From the NCBI GenBank assembly GCA_016218545.1, contig JACRDQ010000019.1, positions 164,634 to 228,633 on the forward strand: 64,000 nt of DNA, in the 5' to 3' direction. Origin of the DNA: Elusimicrobiota bacterium. Lineage in GTDB: Bacteria; Elusimicrobiota; Elusimicrobia; UBA1565; UBA9628. The notes beneath the pieces were generated by a model. That model had not been told where the DNA came from. It did not search any database and saw only the letters and a program-made list of their open reading frames with translations. The translations under genes and the position numbers were made by a program. Shown here in pieces: positions 42,115 through 49,870 of the stretch. How positions within the stretch are numbered: the stretch's first letter is position 1; each line of letters begins with the position of its first letter.

Positions 42115-42933
42115 TCAGGCCCGACCCAGGAGGACGTGAGGCGGGAGCAGGGCGGCCGCGACCTCGGCCTCGAGGAGAGCGGGTCTTGGGGCGAAGCCTC
42201 CCATGTCCGCGAGGGCGGCCAGGAATCCCGAGAGGAACCTCGGGTCGTGGAAAAGGCCTCCCCGCCAGGAGACGGGCGCGGGGCCCCGGAAGGGCAGGCC
42301 GGCGCGGACCTCCGCGGCCAGGCCCGCCAGGTGGCGGGCCGCCTGGGATCGGATGCGGGCGAAGCCTTCGTCCCGGGCCGCGAGGCGGAACACGGCCGGC
42401 GCCAGGGAGGCGACCGCGGCCGCGGGCCTGGGAGCGTGGACCACGCCGAGGTCCCCGCGGGCCCCCAGCTTGCGCCTCAAGGAAGGGTCGCGCAGGGCCT
42501 GGCGGCCGACCCAGAAGGCCGAGCCCTCGTCGCCGAGGAGGGCTCCAAGGCCGCCGGCCCGGAGGCTCTTGCCGCGGCCGTCCCGCCCGAAGGCCACCGA
42601 CCCCGTGCCGCCCACCACGAGGATGCCCGGCCCTCCCGCGAAGGCCGCGGCCTGGGCGAGCTCGATGTCGGAGACGACCAGGACGCGGCGCGCCAAGCCC
42701 TTGAGGGAGCGCTGCGCCGCGGCCCTGCGGCTCGCCGACCAGATGCCCGTGGACCCCAGGACCAGGAGGTCGGGCCTGGGAAAGCGCTCCTTGGCCAGGG
42801 CCTCGCGGAAGGCCGGGGCCAGCCGGTCCAAGGGGAGCGCGGGGACGCGGAGCCTGAGGAGGACTCCGCGGAGCGGGTCCGTCAGGCACAGGCGCAGCCA
42901 GGTGCCGCCGAGGTCGGCTCCGATGGTCCTCAA
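42115..42933 (-). CDS. BadF/BadG/N-acetylglucosamine-kinase-family sugar kinase, TTG start
   Basis: 272 aa if it starts at TTG 42933, which overlaps the upstream stop as TTGA. The ASKHA ATPase fold is shown by the N-terminal phosphate loop TIGADLGGTWLRL (about 3-15) and ILVVGGTGSVAFGRDG plus GDEGSAFWVGRQAL in the middle, as in N-acetylglucosamine and related kinases. The frame extends further upstream only inside the lipoprotein gene. Substrate is uncertain; amino sugar recycling from cell wall is plausible. The Ala/Arg-rich C-terminus is shorter than in most relatives (about 300 aa). Confidence 0.78.
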   Translation of the reverse strand: MRTIGADLGGTWLRLCLTDPLRGVLLRLRVPALPLDRLAPAFREALAKERFPRPDLLVLGSTGIWSASRRAAAQRSLKGLARRVLVVSDIELAQAAAFAGGPGILVVGGTGSVAFGRDGRGKSLRAGGLGALLGDEGSAFWVGRQALRDPSLRRKLGARGDLGVVHAPRPAAAVASLAPAVFRLAARDEGFARIRSQAARHLAGLAAEVRAGLPFRGPAPVSWRGGLFHDPRFLSGFLAALADMGGFAPRPALLEAEVAAALLPPHVLLGRA

Positions 42934-43601
42934 GGGGATGACTTGTAGAGGGGCCGCTGTTCGGATTCCGCTTGCAGGCCGATGAGGCAGTCCTCGAGAG
43001 AGCCGGACCAGTTGAAATCGCGGTCCCGCTCCTCGGACGGGATCGAGCCCGCGGCCATGTCGCGGATGATCTGCTCGATGGCCGCCCGACGGGCCGCCAC
43101 CGTGTCGTCGAGACGCACGGCGATCTTCACTTCCTTCCTGACCGGGTCGGAGATGAAGCGCACCTCCACGATGCCGAGGGATCGGACCCTCTTGGGCCGC
43201 AGGTCGATGGGGGCCTTGCGCATGATCTGGGGTGGGAACGGGGTCTTGTACGCGAAGTCGTCGGCCACGACCCTCATCTGGGCCTGGTGCCAGCCGAAGA
43301 CCGAGCGGGCCGGGGTCATCCGATAGATCCCGGGCTCGATCGGGAAGAGCATGGCCCTGCCCGCCGGCACCTCCAGGCGGTAGCGGCTCGCCTCCCGGCC
43401 GCCGTCGCCTTCCAGGTTCAGCGTGATCCCGCCGATGTTGGTCTCGCCGGTCGGGAGGATGATGCGCGTGCCCAGGACCACCGCGGCGTAGCGGTGCTCC
43501 GGCCCCTCGTCGAAGACCGGGGAGGAGCCCCTGCACCCCGCGGTCAGGGCGAAGGCCGCTGCCAACGCCGCGGCCTGGAGCGCTAAGCCGGATTTTTTCA
43601 T
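42930..43601 (-). CDS. Lipoprotein of unknown function
   Basis: 223 aa from ATG 43601 (ATGs at 43610 and 43613 are alternatives). The N-terminus MKKSGLALQAAALAAAFALTAGC is a lipoprotein signal with lipobox LTAGC (Cys about 23). The mature part begins with a beta-rich domain (VVLGTRIILPTGETNIGGITLNL, RAMLFPIEPGIYRMTPARS), then an alpha/beta tail with Asp/Glu. No family is recognised. It is translated just before the kinase gene (TTGA overlap) and follows a barrel protein gene by 23 nt. Confidence 0.75.
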   Translation of the reverse strand: MKKSGLALQAAALAAAFALTAGCRGSSPVFDEGPEHRYAAVVLGTRIILPTGETNIGGITLNLEGDGGREASRYRLEVPAGRAMLFPIEPGIYRMTPARSVFGWHQAQMRVVADDFAYKTPFPPQIMRKAPIDLRPKRVRSLGIVEVRFISDPVRKEVKIAVRLDDTVAARRAAIEQIIRDMAAGSIPSEERDRDFNWSGSLEDCLIGLQAESEQRPLYKSSP

Positions 43602-43624
43602 CCGTTGCATCATAACAAATCCCG

Positions 43625-44815
43625 CTAATATTTGAACGTGAGGCCGGTGAAGAAGCCGCTGCGCTTGCTGGTCACGCGCTCGAGCTCGATGTCCTCGGAG
43701 GAGCCGTCGGAGTAGAGGATCTTGTCCGTGCCCTTCCCCCCCTTGAAATACATGTAAAGGTAGCCTAGCTCCGCTGAGAGGAAGTTCCAAGGGCTGTAGC
43801 TGGCCGCGACCATCCCGTCGAAGGAGCGTCCCCTGGCCGTCTGCAGGGAGTTCGTCCCCCCCTGCTTGAGCTCCATGCCGTCGAAGAACCCAGGGGCCAT
43901 GGGCTTGTTCCGGTTCCAGGCGCCCTCCCCCAGAAACTCGAGGTCAGGGGCGTAGGCGAAGCGGCCGGTGAGCGCCCAGCCTTTGGGGAATACGACTTCC
44001 TCCCGGATGCCGAAGCGGAACCCCTCCCAGTGGAAGCGGTACCGGGAGTCCAGGCCTTCGAAGGGGCCTTCGGGAGGGGTCTGCGACCAGGTGTTGTTCG
44101 TGATGACCTGGTTGCCTTCCCGCAGGTGGAAGGTGTCCTGATAGAGCGTGTACCCCGCGAAGACGTCGAAGGCCTGGCGGATCCTGTCCTCCCGGGGGGA
44201 GTACTTGCCCGGCAGGATGAGCACCCTGAAGTAGGCGTTGGAGGAGAGCATGCGGGTGTCGCCCTTGAGCAGGGCGCGCGAGAGGCTCCAATCCTGGTTG
44301 TCGGGGCTCCGGTAGACCGTGTCCGTGGGGACGTAGATGATGGTCGAGTCCGGGGCATGTATCCAGTGGTGGTCGTCGGCCCTGCCCATGCCGTAGCCGC
44401 TGCCTCCGGCCTCGACGTCGAACGAGAGGCGGCGGTGCACGCGCAGCTCGTAGTTGAACACCAGCATGGGGTGTTCGCGTTCCGCGAAATCCACGGTGTT
44501 GCCCAAGGCGGCCACGCTCTTGAGGGGCATGTAGCAGGTGAGCCCCTGGCAGATAGGGAACGGGAAGGGATAGCCGCTGCGGGTGATTCCGCGGCCCTTG
44601 CCGATCCACATGCGCATGGAGAGACGCATGGCGTCGAACTCGGAGGGACCTCCGCCGCGGCGCTCCTGGCGGCTGAGGCGTTCGTAGTCGGAACGCGCGG
44701 TGTTGTCGTCCGACCAGGGCGCGGCCCGGGCCGCGGGACAGACGAGCACCACGGCGGCCGCCAGGATGCGGGCGCCGCGGGCCCAACGCGGGGACCGAGC
44801 AGAGGACACGGACAT
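43625..44815 (-). CDS. Outer-membrane beta-barrel protein, function unknown
   Basis: 396 aa. It has a signal peptide (about 1-31, ending AARA), then a series of amphipathic beta strands rich in Tyr/Trp/Phe and Gly (YELRVHRRLSFDVEAGGSGYG, FAYAPDLEFLGEGAW). It ends in FTGLTFKY, with an aromatic C-terminal residue as recognised by BAM. I considered omptin-like proteases, but the length and motifs do not fit securely. It may form a unit with the lipoprotein gene downstream. Confidence 0.72.
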   Translation of the reverse strand: MSVSSARSPRWARGARILAAAVVLVCPAARAAPWSDDNTARSDYERLSRQERRGGGPSEFDAMRLSMRMWIGKGRGITRSGYPFPFPICQGLTCYMPLKSVAALGNTVDFAEREHPMLVFNYELRVHRRLSFDVEAGGSGYGMGRADDHHWIHAPDSTIIYVPTDTVYRSPDNQDWSLSRALLKGDTRMLSSNAYFRVLILPGKYSPREDRIRQAFDVFAGYTLYQDTFHLREGNQVITNNTWSQTPPEGPFEGLDSRYRFHWEGFRFGIREEVVFPKGWALTGRFAYAPDLEFLGEGAWNRNKPMAPGFFDGMELKQGGTNSLQTARGRSFDGMVAASYSPWNFLSAELGYLYMYFKGGKGTDKILYSDGSSEDIELERVTSKRSGFFTGLTFKY

Positions 44816-44863
44816 GTCGCCTTGTGAGGCTAGCAGACCGGTGTTAAATAATTGAGAGCAGGC

Positions 44864-46981
44864 TCAATACGGCAGGCGGGAGATGTCGACGCCGTGGAAA
44901 TAGGCCTTGATGATCTCCTGGAAGGTCTGCCCGGCCTCCGCCCTGCCCATGGCGCCTGACTGGCACATGCCCACCCCGTGGCCCCAACCCCCGCCGTACA
45001 GGATCGCCTGGGTCGGGATGAGCGCGGGCGGGCCTTTCCCCGCCGGCTTGGGCAGGTATTCCATGTCGAGGACGAAGAGGGTGCTCCTCAGCGAGCCGAC
45101 GCTCAGCTGGCTTCGCAGCGCCATTTCGTCGGTGATGGTGAAGCCGCCCCTGGTCCCGATGACCTTCAGAGAGTTGAGGTTCCCCCCGGGCGAGCGCTTC
45201 CCCGGGCGCAGGGCCATGAGCCTGCCGATGCGGCGGGACCGGCCGAGCTTCTCCTCCAGGTCCGCGAAGGACAGGACCCGGGCCCACCGGAAGTGCGAGG
45301 CGTGCACGGAGGTGGAAGGCTTGCAGTAGGCCGGCGGGATGGACCTCAGCCAGAGCCTCAGGGCCCACGGGGAGTCCGGCAGGTCGGAGGAGCCCTGGAG
45401 CTCCGAGACCCCCCGCCAGTAGGGCAGGCCCCCCCAGCCGGTCAGGTCCGAGCCGCTCTGCGTGCGGCCGCCGCAGTTGGAGGAGTAGATGACGTGGCCG
45501 GGCTTGCCGCCATAGGAGACGATCATGCCGCGCGTCGCCCTGGCGATCTCCAGGGACCGCGCGGTCTCCGCGCCGACGCCGCCGTAGACCTGGCAGTGCT
45601 GGCTGTCGCAGAGGTCGAATCCTTCCTTGCGGTGCCTGCGGGTGACCGTCTTGATGTGGAGGGCGTGCGAGCGGGCGAGGGTCGCCTGCGCCTTGAGCGC
45701 CTCGAGGGGCGAGCCGATGGGCATCTCCATGGCGATGACGCCGTGGGTGTAGTCCTCGAGGTTGATGCGGTTGATGAGCTTCAGCGAGCGCTTGGCCGGG
45801 TAGGAGGCGATCTCGAGCTCTCCGCGCAGGCGCCGGTCCGCCTGGAGGGCGCAGCGCCCGCCGTCGACGCAGGCCTCGAAGTCGACGAGGATGACGCTCC
45901 TGGAGGGATCGTCCGGTCGGATGACGATGGGGCGTGAGGACTGCAAGCGCGTCCCCAGGCCCGCGGCGGACACCTGGAGGACCGCCCTCCTCTTCTGGAC
46001 CAGCCGCCGGACGGACCACATCTGTCCCGGCTCTCCGCGCGCGAGGTCCTTGCCGGTGACGGCGTCCCGGACCCGGAAGGGCGCGTTGACCGACCAGGAG
46101 ACCGCGGCGCGCGCGACGGGTTTGCCGGCCATGTTGGTCCCGATCCCCACCCGAAGGAGCGGGACCTTCCCCTGCCCCAGGTCGGAGACCGCGGCCTGGA
46201 CCGAGAGGGCGGCGGCGGGGTTCCCTCCCTTGGCCGGGGCGGGCGCCGCAAAGCGCAGCTGGTCGAGCTGGGCCTTGAGCCTCTTCGTCTTCGGCGCCGC
46301 GTCCACCGCCTTGGAGAGGTGCTTCCAGGCCTCGGCGAAGTTCTTCAGCCGGGACTGGGCGAGAGCCAGGGCCTCGCGCGCCTCGACGAAGAAGGAGTCC
46401 GCCGACACGGCCCCGCGGAGGGATTCGACCTGCTTGGCCGGGTCGTCGAGGAGGGCGTAGGCCTTGGCTTTGAAGTAGGGCACGAGGGTGTCGAGCGGGG
46501 AGGCGGAGGCCGCCCGGTCGAGCAGCAGGAGCGCCTCCGCGGGCCGGCCGCCCGCCAGCTCGACGCGGGCCAGGCCCAGGAGCGCGTGGCCGTGCTCGGG
46601 AGACCTCGACAAGGCTTCCGCGAAGGCGCGCCGGGCTCCCTGGAGGTCCGCGCCCGCCAGGTCCGCCCAGCCCAGAGCGTCGAAGACGTCGGCTCCGGCG
46701 GAGGGCAGGGCAGCCGCCTTGGCCAGCCAGGCGACGGCGTCCCTGGGTCTGCCGAGCTCGGATAGGATCACGCCTCCGTTGATTCTCGCTTCCAGGGAGC
46801 CGGGGTCCAGGCGCAGGGCCGCCGCGTAGCTCTTGAGCGCGGCCTCATGCTCGCCGCGGAAATAGAGGCCGTGTCCTTCGAGGAGGAAGCTCCGGACGGC
46901 TCGGGGACCCGCCTGGGGAGCCGCAGTCCCTGCGGCAGCCAAGGTTCCGCACGCCAGCAGGAGCGCCAGGAGGGCGCTCAT
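44864..46981 (-). CDS. Secreted TPR-SpoIID/LytB-domain protein
   Basis: 705 aa. After a signal peptide (about 1-20), residues 30-240 are tetratricopeptide repeats (ALKSYAAALRLDPGSLEARIN), 250-370 a beta-rich linker, and 380-705 the SpoIID/LytB domain. The latter contains INLEDYTHGVIAMEMP, LKAQATLARSHAL, the Cys-containing SSNCGGRTQ and GGGWGHGVGMCQSGAMGRA near the end. In Bacillus SpoIID is a glycan lytic transglycosylase; stand-alone relatives act on peptidoglycan. In a diderm with no other sporulation genes here, a cell-wall remodelling role is more likely. Confidence 0.82.
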   Translation of the reverse strand: MSALLALLLACGTLAAAGTAAPQAGPRAVRSFLLEGHGLYFRGEHEAALKSYAAALRLDPGSLEARINGGVILSELGRPRDAVAWLAKAAALPSAGADVFDALGWADLAGADLQGARRAFAEALSRSPEHGHALLGLARVELAGGRPAEALLLLDRAASASPLDTLVPYFKAKAYALLDDPAKQVESLRGAVSADSFFVEAREALALAQSRLKNFAEAWKHLSKAVDAAPKTKRLKAQLDQLRFAAPAPAKGGNPAAALSVQAAVSDLGQGKVPLLRVGIGTNMAGKPVARAAVSWSVNAPFRVRDAVTGKDLARGEPGQMWSVRRLVQKRRAVLQVSAAGLGTRLQSSRPIVIRPDDPSRSVILVDFEACVDGGRCALQADRRLRGELEIASYPAKRSLKLINRINLEDYTHGVIAMEMPIGSPLEALKAQATLARSHALHIKTVTRRHRKEGFDLCDSQHCQVYGGVGAETARSLEIARATRGMIVSYGGKPGHVIYSSNCGGRTQSGSDLTGWGGLPYWRGVSELQGSSDLPDSPWALRLWLRSIPPAYCKPSTSVHASHFRWARVLSFADLEEKLGRSRRIGRLMALRPGKRSPGGNLNSLKVIGTRGGFTITDEMALRSQLSVGSLRSTLFVLDMEYLPKPAGKGPPALIPTQAILYGGGWGHGVGMCQSGAMGRAEAGQTFQEIIKAYFHGVDISRLPY

Positions 46982-47027
46982 CGGGGAGAGGAGGAAGCTC
47001 GAGGACAGCCCGCGGTCTGAGGAAATC

Positions 47028-47101
47028 TGGAGCGGGCGAAGGGAATCGAACCCTCGTCTAGAGCTTGGGAAGCTCCCGTTCTACCATTGAACCACGCCCG
47101 C
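47028..47101 (-). tRNA. tRNA-Gly (anticodon CCC) with encoded CCA
   Basis: Cloverleaf with acceptor GCGGGCG/CGCCCGC, anticodon loop TTCCCAA (anticodon CCC), T-arm GAGGG-TTCGATT-CCCTT, discriminator T, and an encoded 3' CCA (47030-47028). It is the only one of the four tRNAs here with CCA in the genome. Confidence 0.92.
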
Positions 47102-47119
47102 GCACGGACGACTGGCCAC

Positions 47120-47149
47120 ATTGTACCACACGCTCTCATGCACGGACAA
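47120..47149 (-). promoter_or_regulatory. Promoter of the tRNA-Gly gene
   Basis: Minus-strand TTGTCC (47144-47149), 18-nt spacer, extended TGG-TACAAT (-10 at 47120-47125). The start would be about 10 nt before the tRNA. The -35 lies in the last codons of folE. Confidence 0.5.
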
Positions 47150-47744
47150 GGCTCAGGAACTCCGAGCGGGTCCGCTCGTCCTTCCGGAAGCACCCGAGCA
47201 TGGCGCTGGTCACCGTGGGAGTCATGGGGACCTTGGCTCCTCTCATCTCCATGCAGAGGTGCCGAGCCTCGATGACGACCCCGACCCCGAGCGGCGAGAG
47301 CCTCGCGAAGAGGGTCTCCGCGATCTCATAGGTCACACGCTCCTGCACCTGGAGCTTGCGGCCCAGGGCCGCGACGAGCTTGGGGATCTTGGAGAGGCCC
47401 ACGATGCGGCCGTCCGGGACGTAGGCCACGTGAGCCTTGCCGAAGAACGGCAGGAGGTGATGCTCGCACAGGGAGTAGAACGGGATGTCCTTGACCAGGA
47501 CCATCTCGTTGTAGGCCACGGGGAAGAGCGCGCCGTTGAACAGGGAGTCGAGGTCCAGGCGGTAGCCGCTCGTCATCTCCCGGAGGGCCTTGGCGACGCG
47601 CTGAGGGGTCTTCTCCAGCCCTCGCCGCGCCGGGTCCTCTCCGAGCTCGAGGAGGAGCGCGCGGACGTGCCTGGCGATCGCGTCGTCGTGGGCCGGGGCG
47701 CCCGCGGATCCCGTCGCGCTCTTGGAGACATGTCTCTTGTTCAT
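47136..47744 (-). CDS. folE: GTP cyclohydrolase I
   Basis: 202 aa. It converts GTP to 7,8-dihydroneopterin triphosphate, the entry to folate, queuosine or biopterin synthesis. Zinc and active-site motifs are present: SLCEHHLLPFFGKAHVAY (about 92-109), VGLSKIPKLV, QVQERVTYEIAE and the second zinc ligand in RHLCMEMRG. It is coupled to the upstream epimerase gene by ATGA. Confidence 0.94.
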   Translation of the reverse strand: MNKRHVSKSATGSAGAPAHDDAIARHVRALLLELGEDPARRGLEKTPQRVAKALREMTSGYRLDLDSLFNGALFPVAYNEMVLVKDIPFYSLCEHHLLPFFGKAHVAYVPDGRIVGLSKIPKLVAALGRKLQVQERVTYEIAETLFARLSPLGVGVVIEARHLCMEMRGAKVPMTPTVTSAMLGCFRKDERTRSEFLSLVRA

Positions 47745-48775
47745 CGGGGTGGGATGCTCCTCATGGTGCGCTTGGCGGCATGGCGGCCGGCTTCTCGCGG
47801 GGTCTCGGCGGGAGAGCAGCCGCAGGCGGAAGCGCCTTCGAGGAACGCGGTCTCGGAGTCATCCTCGAAGGAGAGTCCCAGGGCCTTCTTGATCTTGTCG
47901 TTGGAGGCGACGACGGGGAAGGCGAGCATGTCCGCGAGGTCTTCCGAGACGGTGGAGCGCTTCTGGATCCTCTTAGAGAGGAAGAACAGGGGCCAGAGGA
48001 TCGAGTACGGCATGGGGACGCGGGGCTTGCCCAACCGGCGGCAGAGGTCGCCGACCGTGGTCCAGCCGTCCGGGGCGACGTTGTAGGTGCCGCTGAAAGA
48101 AGGCTCCTCCATGGCGCGGTTCATGACCCTGCAGAAGTCACCTTCGCTGAGGAACTGCAGGTGGCCGGGCCGGAGCATGACCGAGACGCCGAAGGGGGCC
48201 TCGCAGAACAGCCGGACCGGTCCCTGCGGCCTCTCGGAGCCTCCGACGACCGTGGCCAGGCGCAGGACCGCCACGTGCAGGCCCTTGCGGCACTGGGGAA
48301 GGGACTTGGAGAGCTCTTCCTCCACGAGCCTCTTGTGCAGGCCGTAGGGCCAGTCCGTGGCGCGGAGGCGGTCGCTCTCCCTTAAGGGGAGGGGGTTGCC
48401 CCTGCGCGCGCCGTAGGCCCACGTCGAGCTGGTGATGATGAGCTTGGTGACCCCCGAGCTCCTGTTGGCCGCGTCGAAGACGGTGAGCGTGCCTCCGACG
48501 TTCATGGCGTGGGAGAGCACCGCGCGGCTCGGGTCGGCCTCCATGAACGCCAGGTGGAAGACCGTGTCGATGCCCTCCTCCGAGATGATGCTGCGCAGGA
48601 GGAACTCGTCGCGGATGTCGGCCGCGCAGTGCTTGAACTTGGGCCGGGCCGGGACCTTGGGGGGCTTGAGGTCCACGGCCACCACCTTCTGGACGATGGG
48701 GTGGGTCAGGAGGTTGCGCACGAGGAGGTCACCCAGATAGCCCGAGCATCCGGTGACCAGGACCTTCTTGGCCAT
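47741..48775 (-). CDS. NAD-dependent epimerase/dehydratase (extended SDR)
   Basis: 344 aa. The N-terminal Rossmann motif VTGCSGYLGDLLV (about 7-19) and the active site STWAYG...YGLHK (YxxxK) mark an extended short-chain dehydrogenase acting on a nucleotide sugar or similar. Substrate cannot be told. The C-terminal part has a Cys pair (ACGCSPAE, about 317-324). A TATAAT element 6 nt before the ATG suggests a leaderless mRNA carrying epimerase and folE. Confidence 0.83.
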   Translation of the reverse strand: MAKKVLVTGCSGYLGDLLVRNLLTHPIVQKVVAVDLKPPKVPARPKFKHCAADIRDEFLLRSIISEEGIDTVFHLAFMEADPSRAVLSHAMNVGGTLTVFDAANRSSGVTKLIITSSTWAYGARRGNPLPLRESDRLRATDWPYGLHKRLVEEELSKSLPQCRKGLHVAVLRLATVVGGSERPQGPVRLFCEAPFGVSVMLRPGHLQFLSEGDFCRVMNRAMEEPSFSGTYNVAPDGWTTVGDLCRRLGKPRVPMPYSILWPLFFLSKRIQKRSTVSEDLADMLAFPVVASNDKIKKALGLSFEDDSETAFLEGASACGCSPAETPREAGRHAAKRTMRSIPPR

Positions 48776-48781
48776 GCTCCT

Positions 48782-48787
48782 ATTATA
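48782..48787 (-). promoter_or_regulatory. Consensus -10 giving leaderless epimerase-folE mRNA
   Basis: Minus-strand TATAAT with 6 nt to the ATG at 48775. No clear -35 was found; the 78-bp palindrome begins 10 nt further upstream. Confidence 0.5.
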
Positions 48788-48797
48788 GAAAACAACG

Positions 48798-48875
48798 GGT
48801 GCCTGGCATTGTAGTTTTTGTATTTTTTGTCAGCCTAGGCTGACAAAAAATACAAAAACTACAATGCCAGGCACC
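48798..48875. repeat. 78-bp perfect palindrome with no loop
   Basis: 39-nt arms at 48798-48836 and 48837-48875 are exactly complementary, centred on CCTAGG. Outer ends read GGTGCCTGGCA, and the interior is AT-rich with T-runs on one arm and A-runs on the other. It lies 2 nt after the PorV-like stop and upstream of the epimerase promoter. As RNA it would be a 39-bp hairpin and could terminate transcription. The end motif resembles that of the inverted repeat at 1789-1830. Confidence 0.9.
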
Positions 48876-48877
48876 GT

Positions 48878-49870
48878 CTAGAATCGGTAGGAGAGGGAGA
48901 AGCGGTGCCCGGTGGTGAGGACGCCGAAGGGGGTCCAGGCGTAATCCATGTCCACGCGGTGGGTCCGGACTCCCGCCCCGAACGCGGCGGAGGACAAGCC
49001 CATGAGGTCGGCGGAGTCGTTGAGGCCGTTGTAGCCGGCCCTGAGGGAGAACCCCGTCTTGCCCGTGAGGGCTTGGCGGAACTCGATGCCGGAGGCCCCG
49101 TAGATGCGGTTGTCCCGGGGGGCGATGACCTCTCCGGTGAAGAAGAGGTTCTTAAGGACCCGGAGGCTCGCTCCCGCGCTCACGAAGAAGGGCAGCTCCT
49201 GGCTCAGCCTGCCGTATCGGAGGGTGCCCCCCATGTTGTGGGCGCTGACCGAGAGGGTCAGGGGCCAGCGGACGAGGCGGGTCTTGTAGCGCGCTCCCAT
49301 GTCAGCGGCCGCGGTCTGGGCGCTCTCATAGAGCCCGGAGTAGATGTACTTGACCGCGATGCCGACGTCGAAGTCCGCGGTGAGCTTGCCCCCCCATGCC
49401 ACCGAGCCCGCGAACTCCTGAGGCATGAAGCTGCCGCCGGTGGCGGCCCCGGTGTTGTCCACCTCCTGGAGGGAGCCCGCGTTCATGTAATAGAAAGCGA
49501 CCCCCAGGGTCCCGAGCTGGCTCTCGCGCAGCTCGCGGGGCCGCTGGCGGCCGATGATGGATTCGACCGGCTGGGCGTAGGCGAGGAAATCGTAGAAGAC
49601 TCCCTGGTAAAGCGCGCCGTGGGAGAACGTGGCGTGGCGCGCCCGCAGGCCCGAGAGCCCGGCGGGGTTCCAATACACGGACGTGGCGTCCTCCGCCAGG
49701 GCCCGCACGGCTCCGCCCATGGCCGCGGCCCGCGCGTCCGCGCCGAGCTTGAGGAACTGGGCGGCGTTGGAGCCGGTGTCGCGGCGCTTGAAGGACGCCT
49801 CTGCCGCGGGAGGAGACGACGCCGCGAAGGCGAGGACGAGAGCCGCGGACAGGGCTTTCATGCCGGTCAT
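48878..49870 (-). CDS. PorV/PorQ-family outer-membrane protein (copy 2)
   Basis: 330 aa from ATG 49870, overlapping the upstream stop as ATGA (an internal ATG at 49861 is also possible). It has a signal peptide (about 1-26), then FLKLGADARAAAMGGAVRALAEDATSVYWNPAGLSG (about 40-75, seen here in parts), the PorV/PorQ hallmark also present in copy 1. A beta barrel ends in FSLSYRF with aromatic terminus. It follows directly a 1348-aa LamG/FN3 secreted protein, reproducing the layout at 31467-38497. Confidence 0.82.
   Translation of the reverse strand: MTGMKALSAALVLAFAASSPPAAEASFKRRDTGSNAAQFLKLGADARAAAMGGAVRALAEDATSVYWNPAGLSGLRARHATFSHGALYQGVFYDFLAYAQPVESIIGRQRPRELRESQLGTLGVAFYYMNAGSLQEVDNTGAATGGSFMPQEFAGSVAWGGKLTADFDVGIAVKYIYSGLYESAQTAAADMGARYKTRLVRWPLTLSVSAHNMGGTLRYGRLSQELPFFVSAGASLRVLKNLFFTGEVIAPRDNRIYGASGIEFRQALTGKTGFSLRAGYNGLNDSADLMGLSSAAFGAGVRTHRVDMDYAWTPFGVLTTGHRFSLSYRF

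Noticed and set aside
43625..44815. Omptin-type outer-membrane protease
   Set aside because: Barrel signs are clear but length and catalytic residue pattern could not be matched with confidence.
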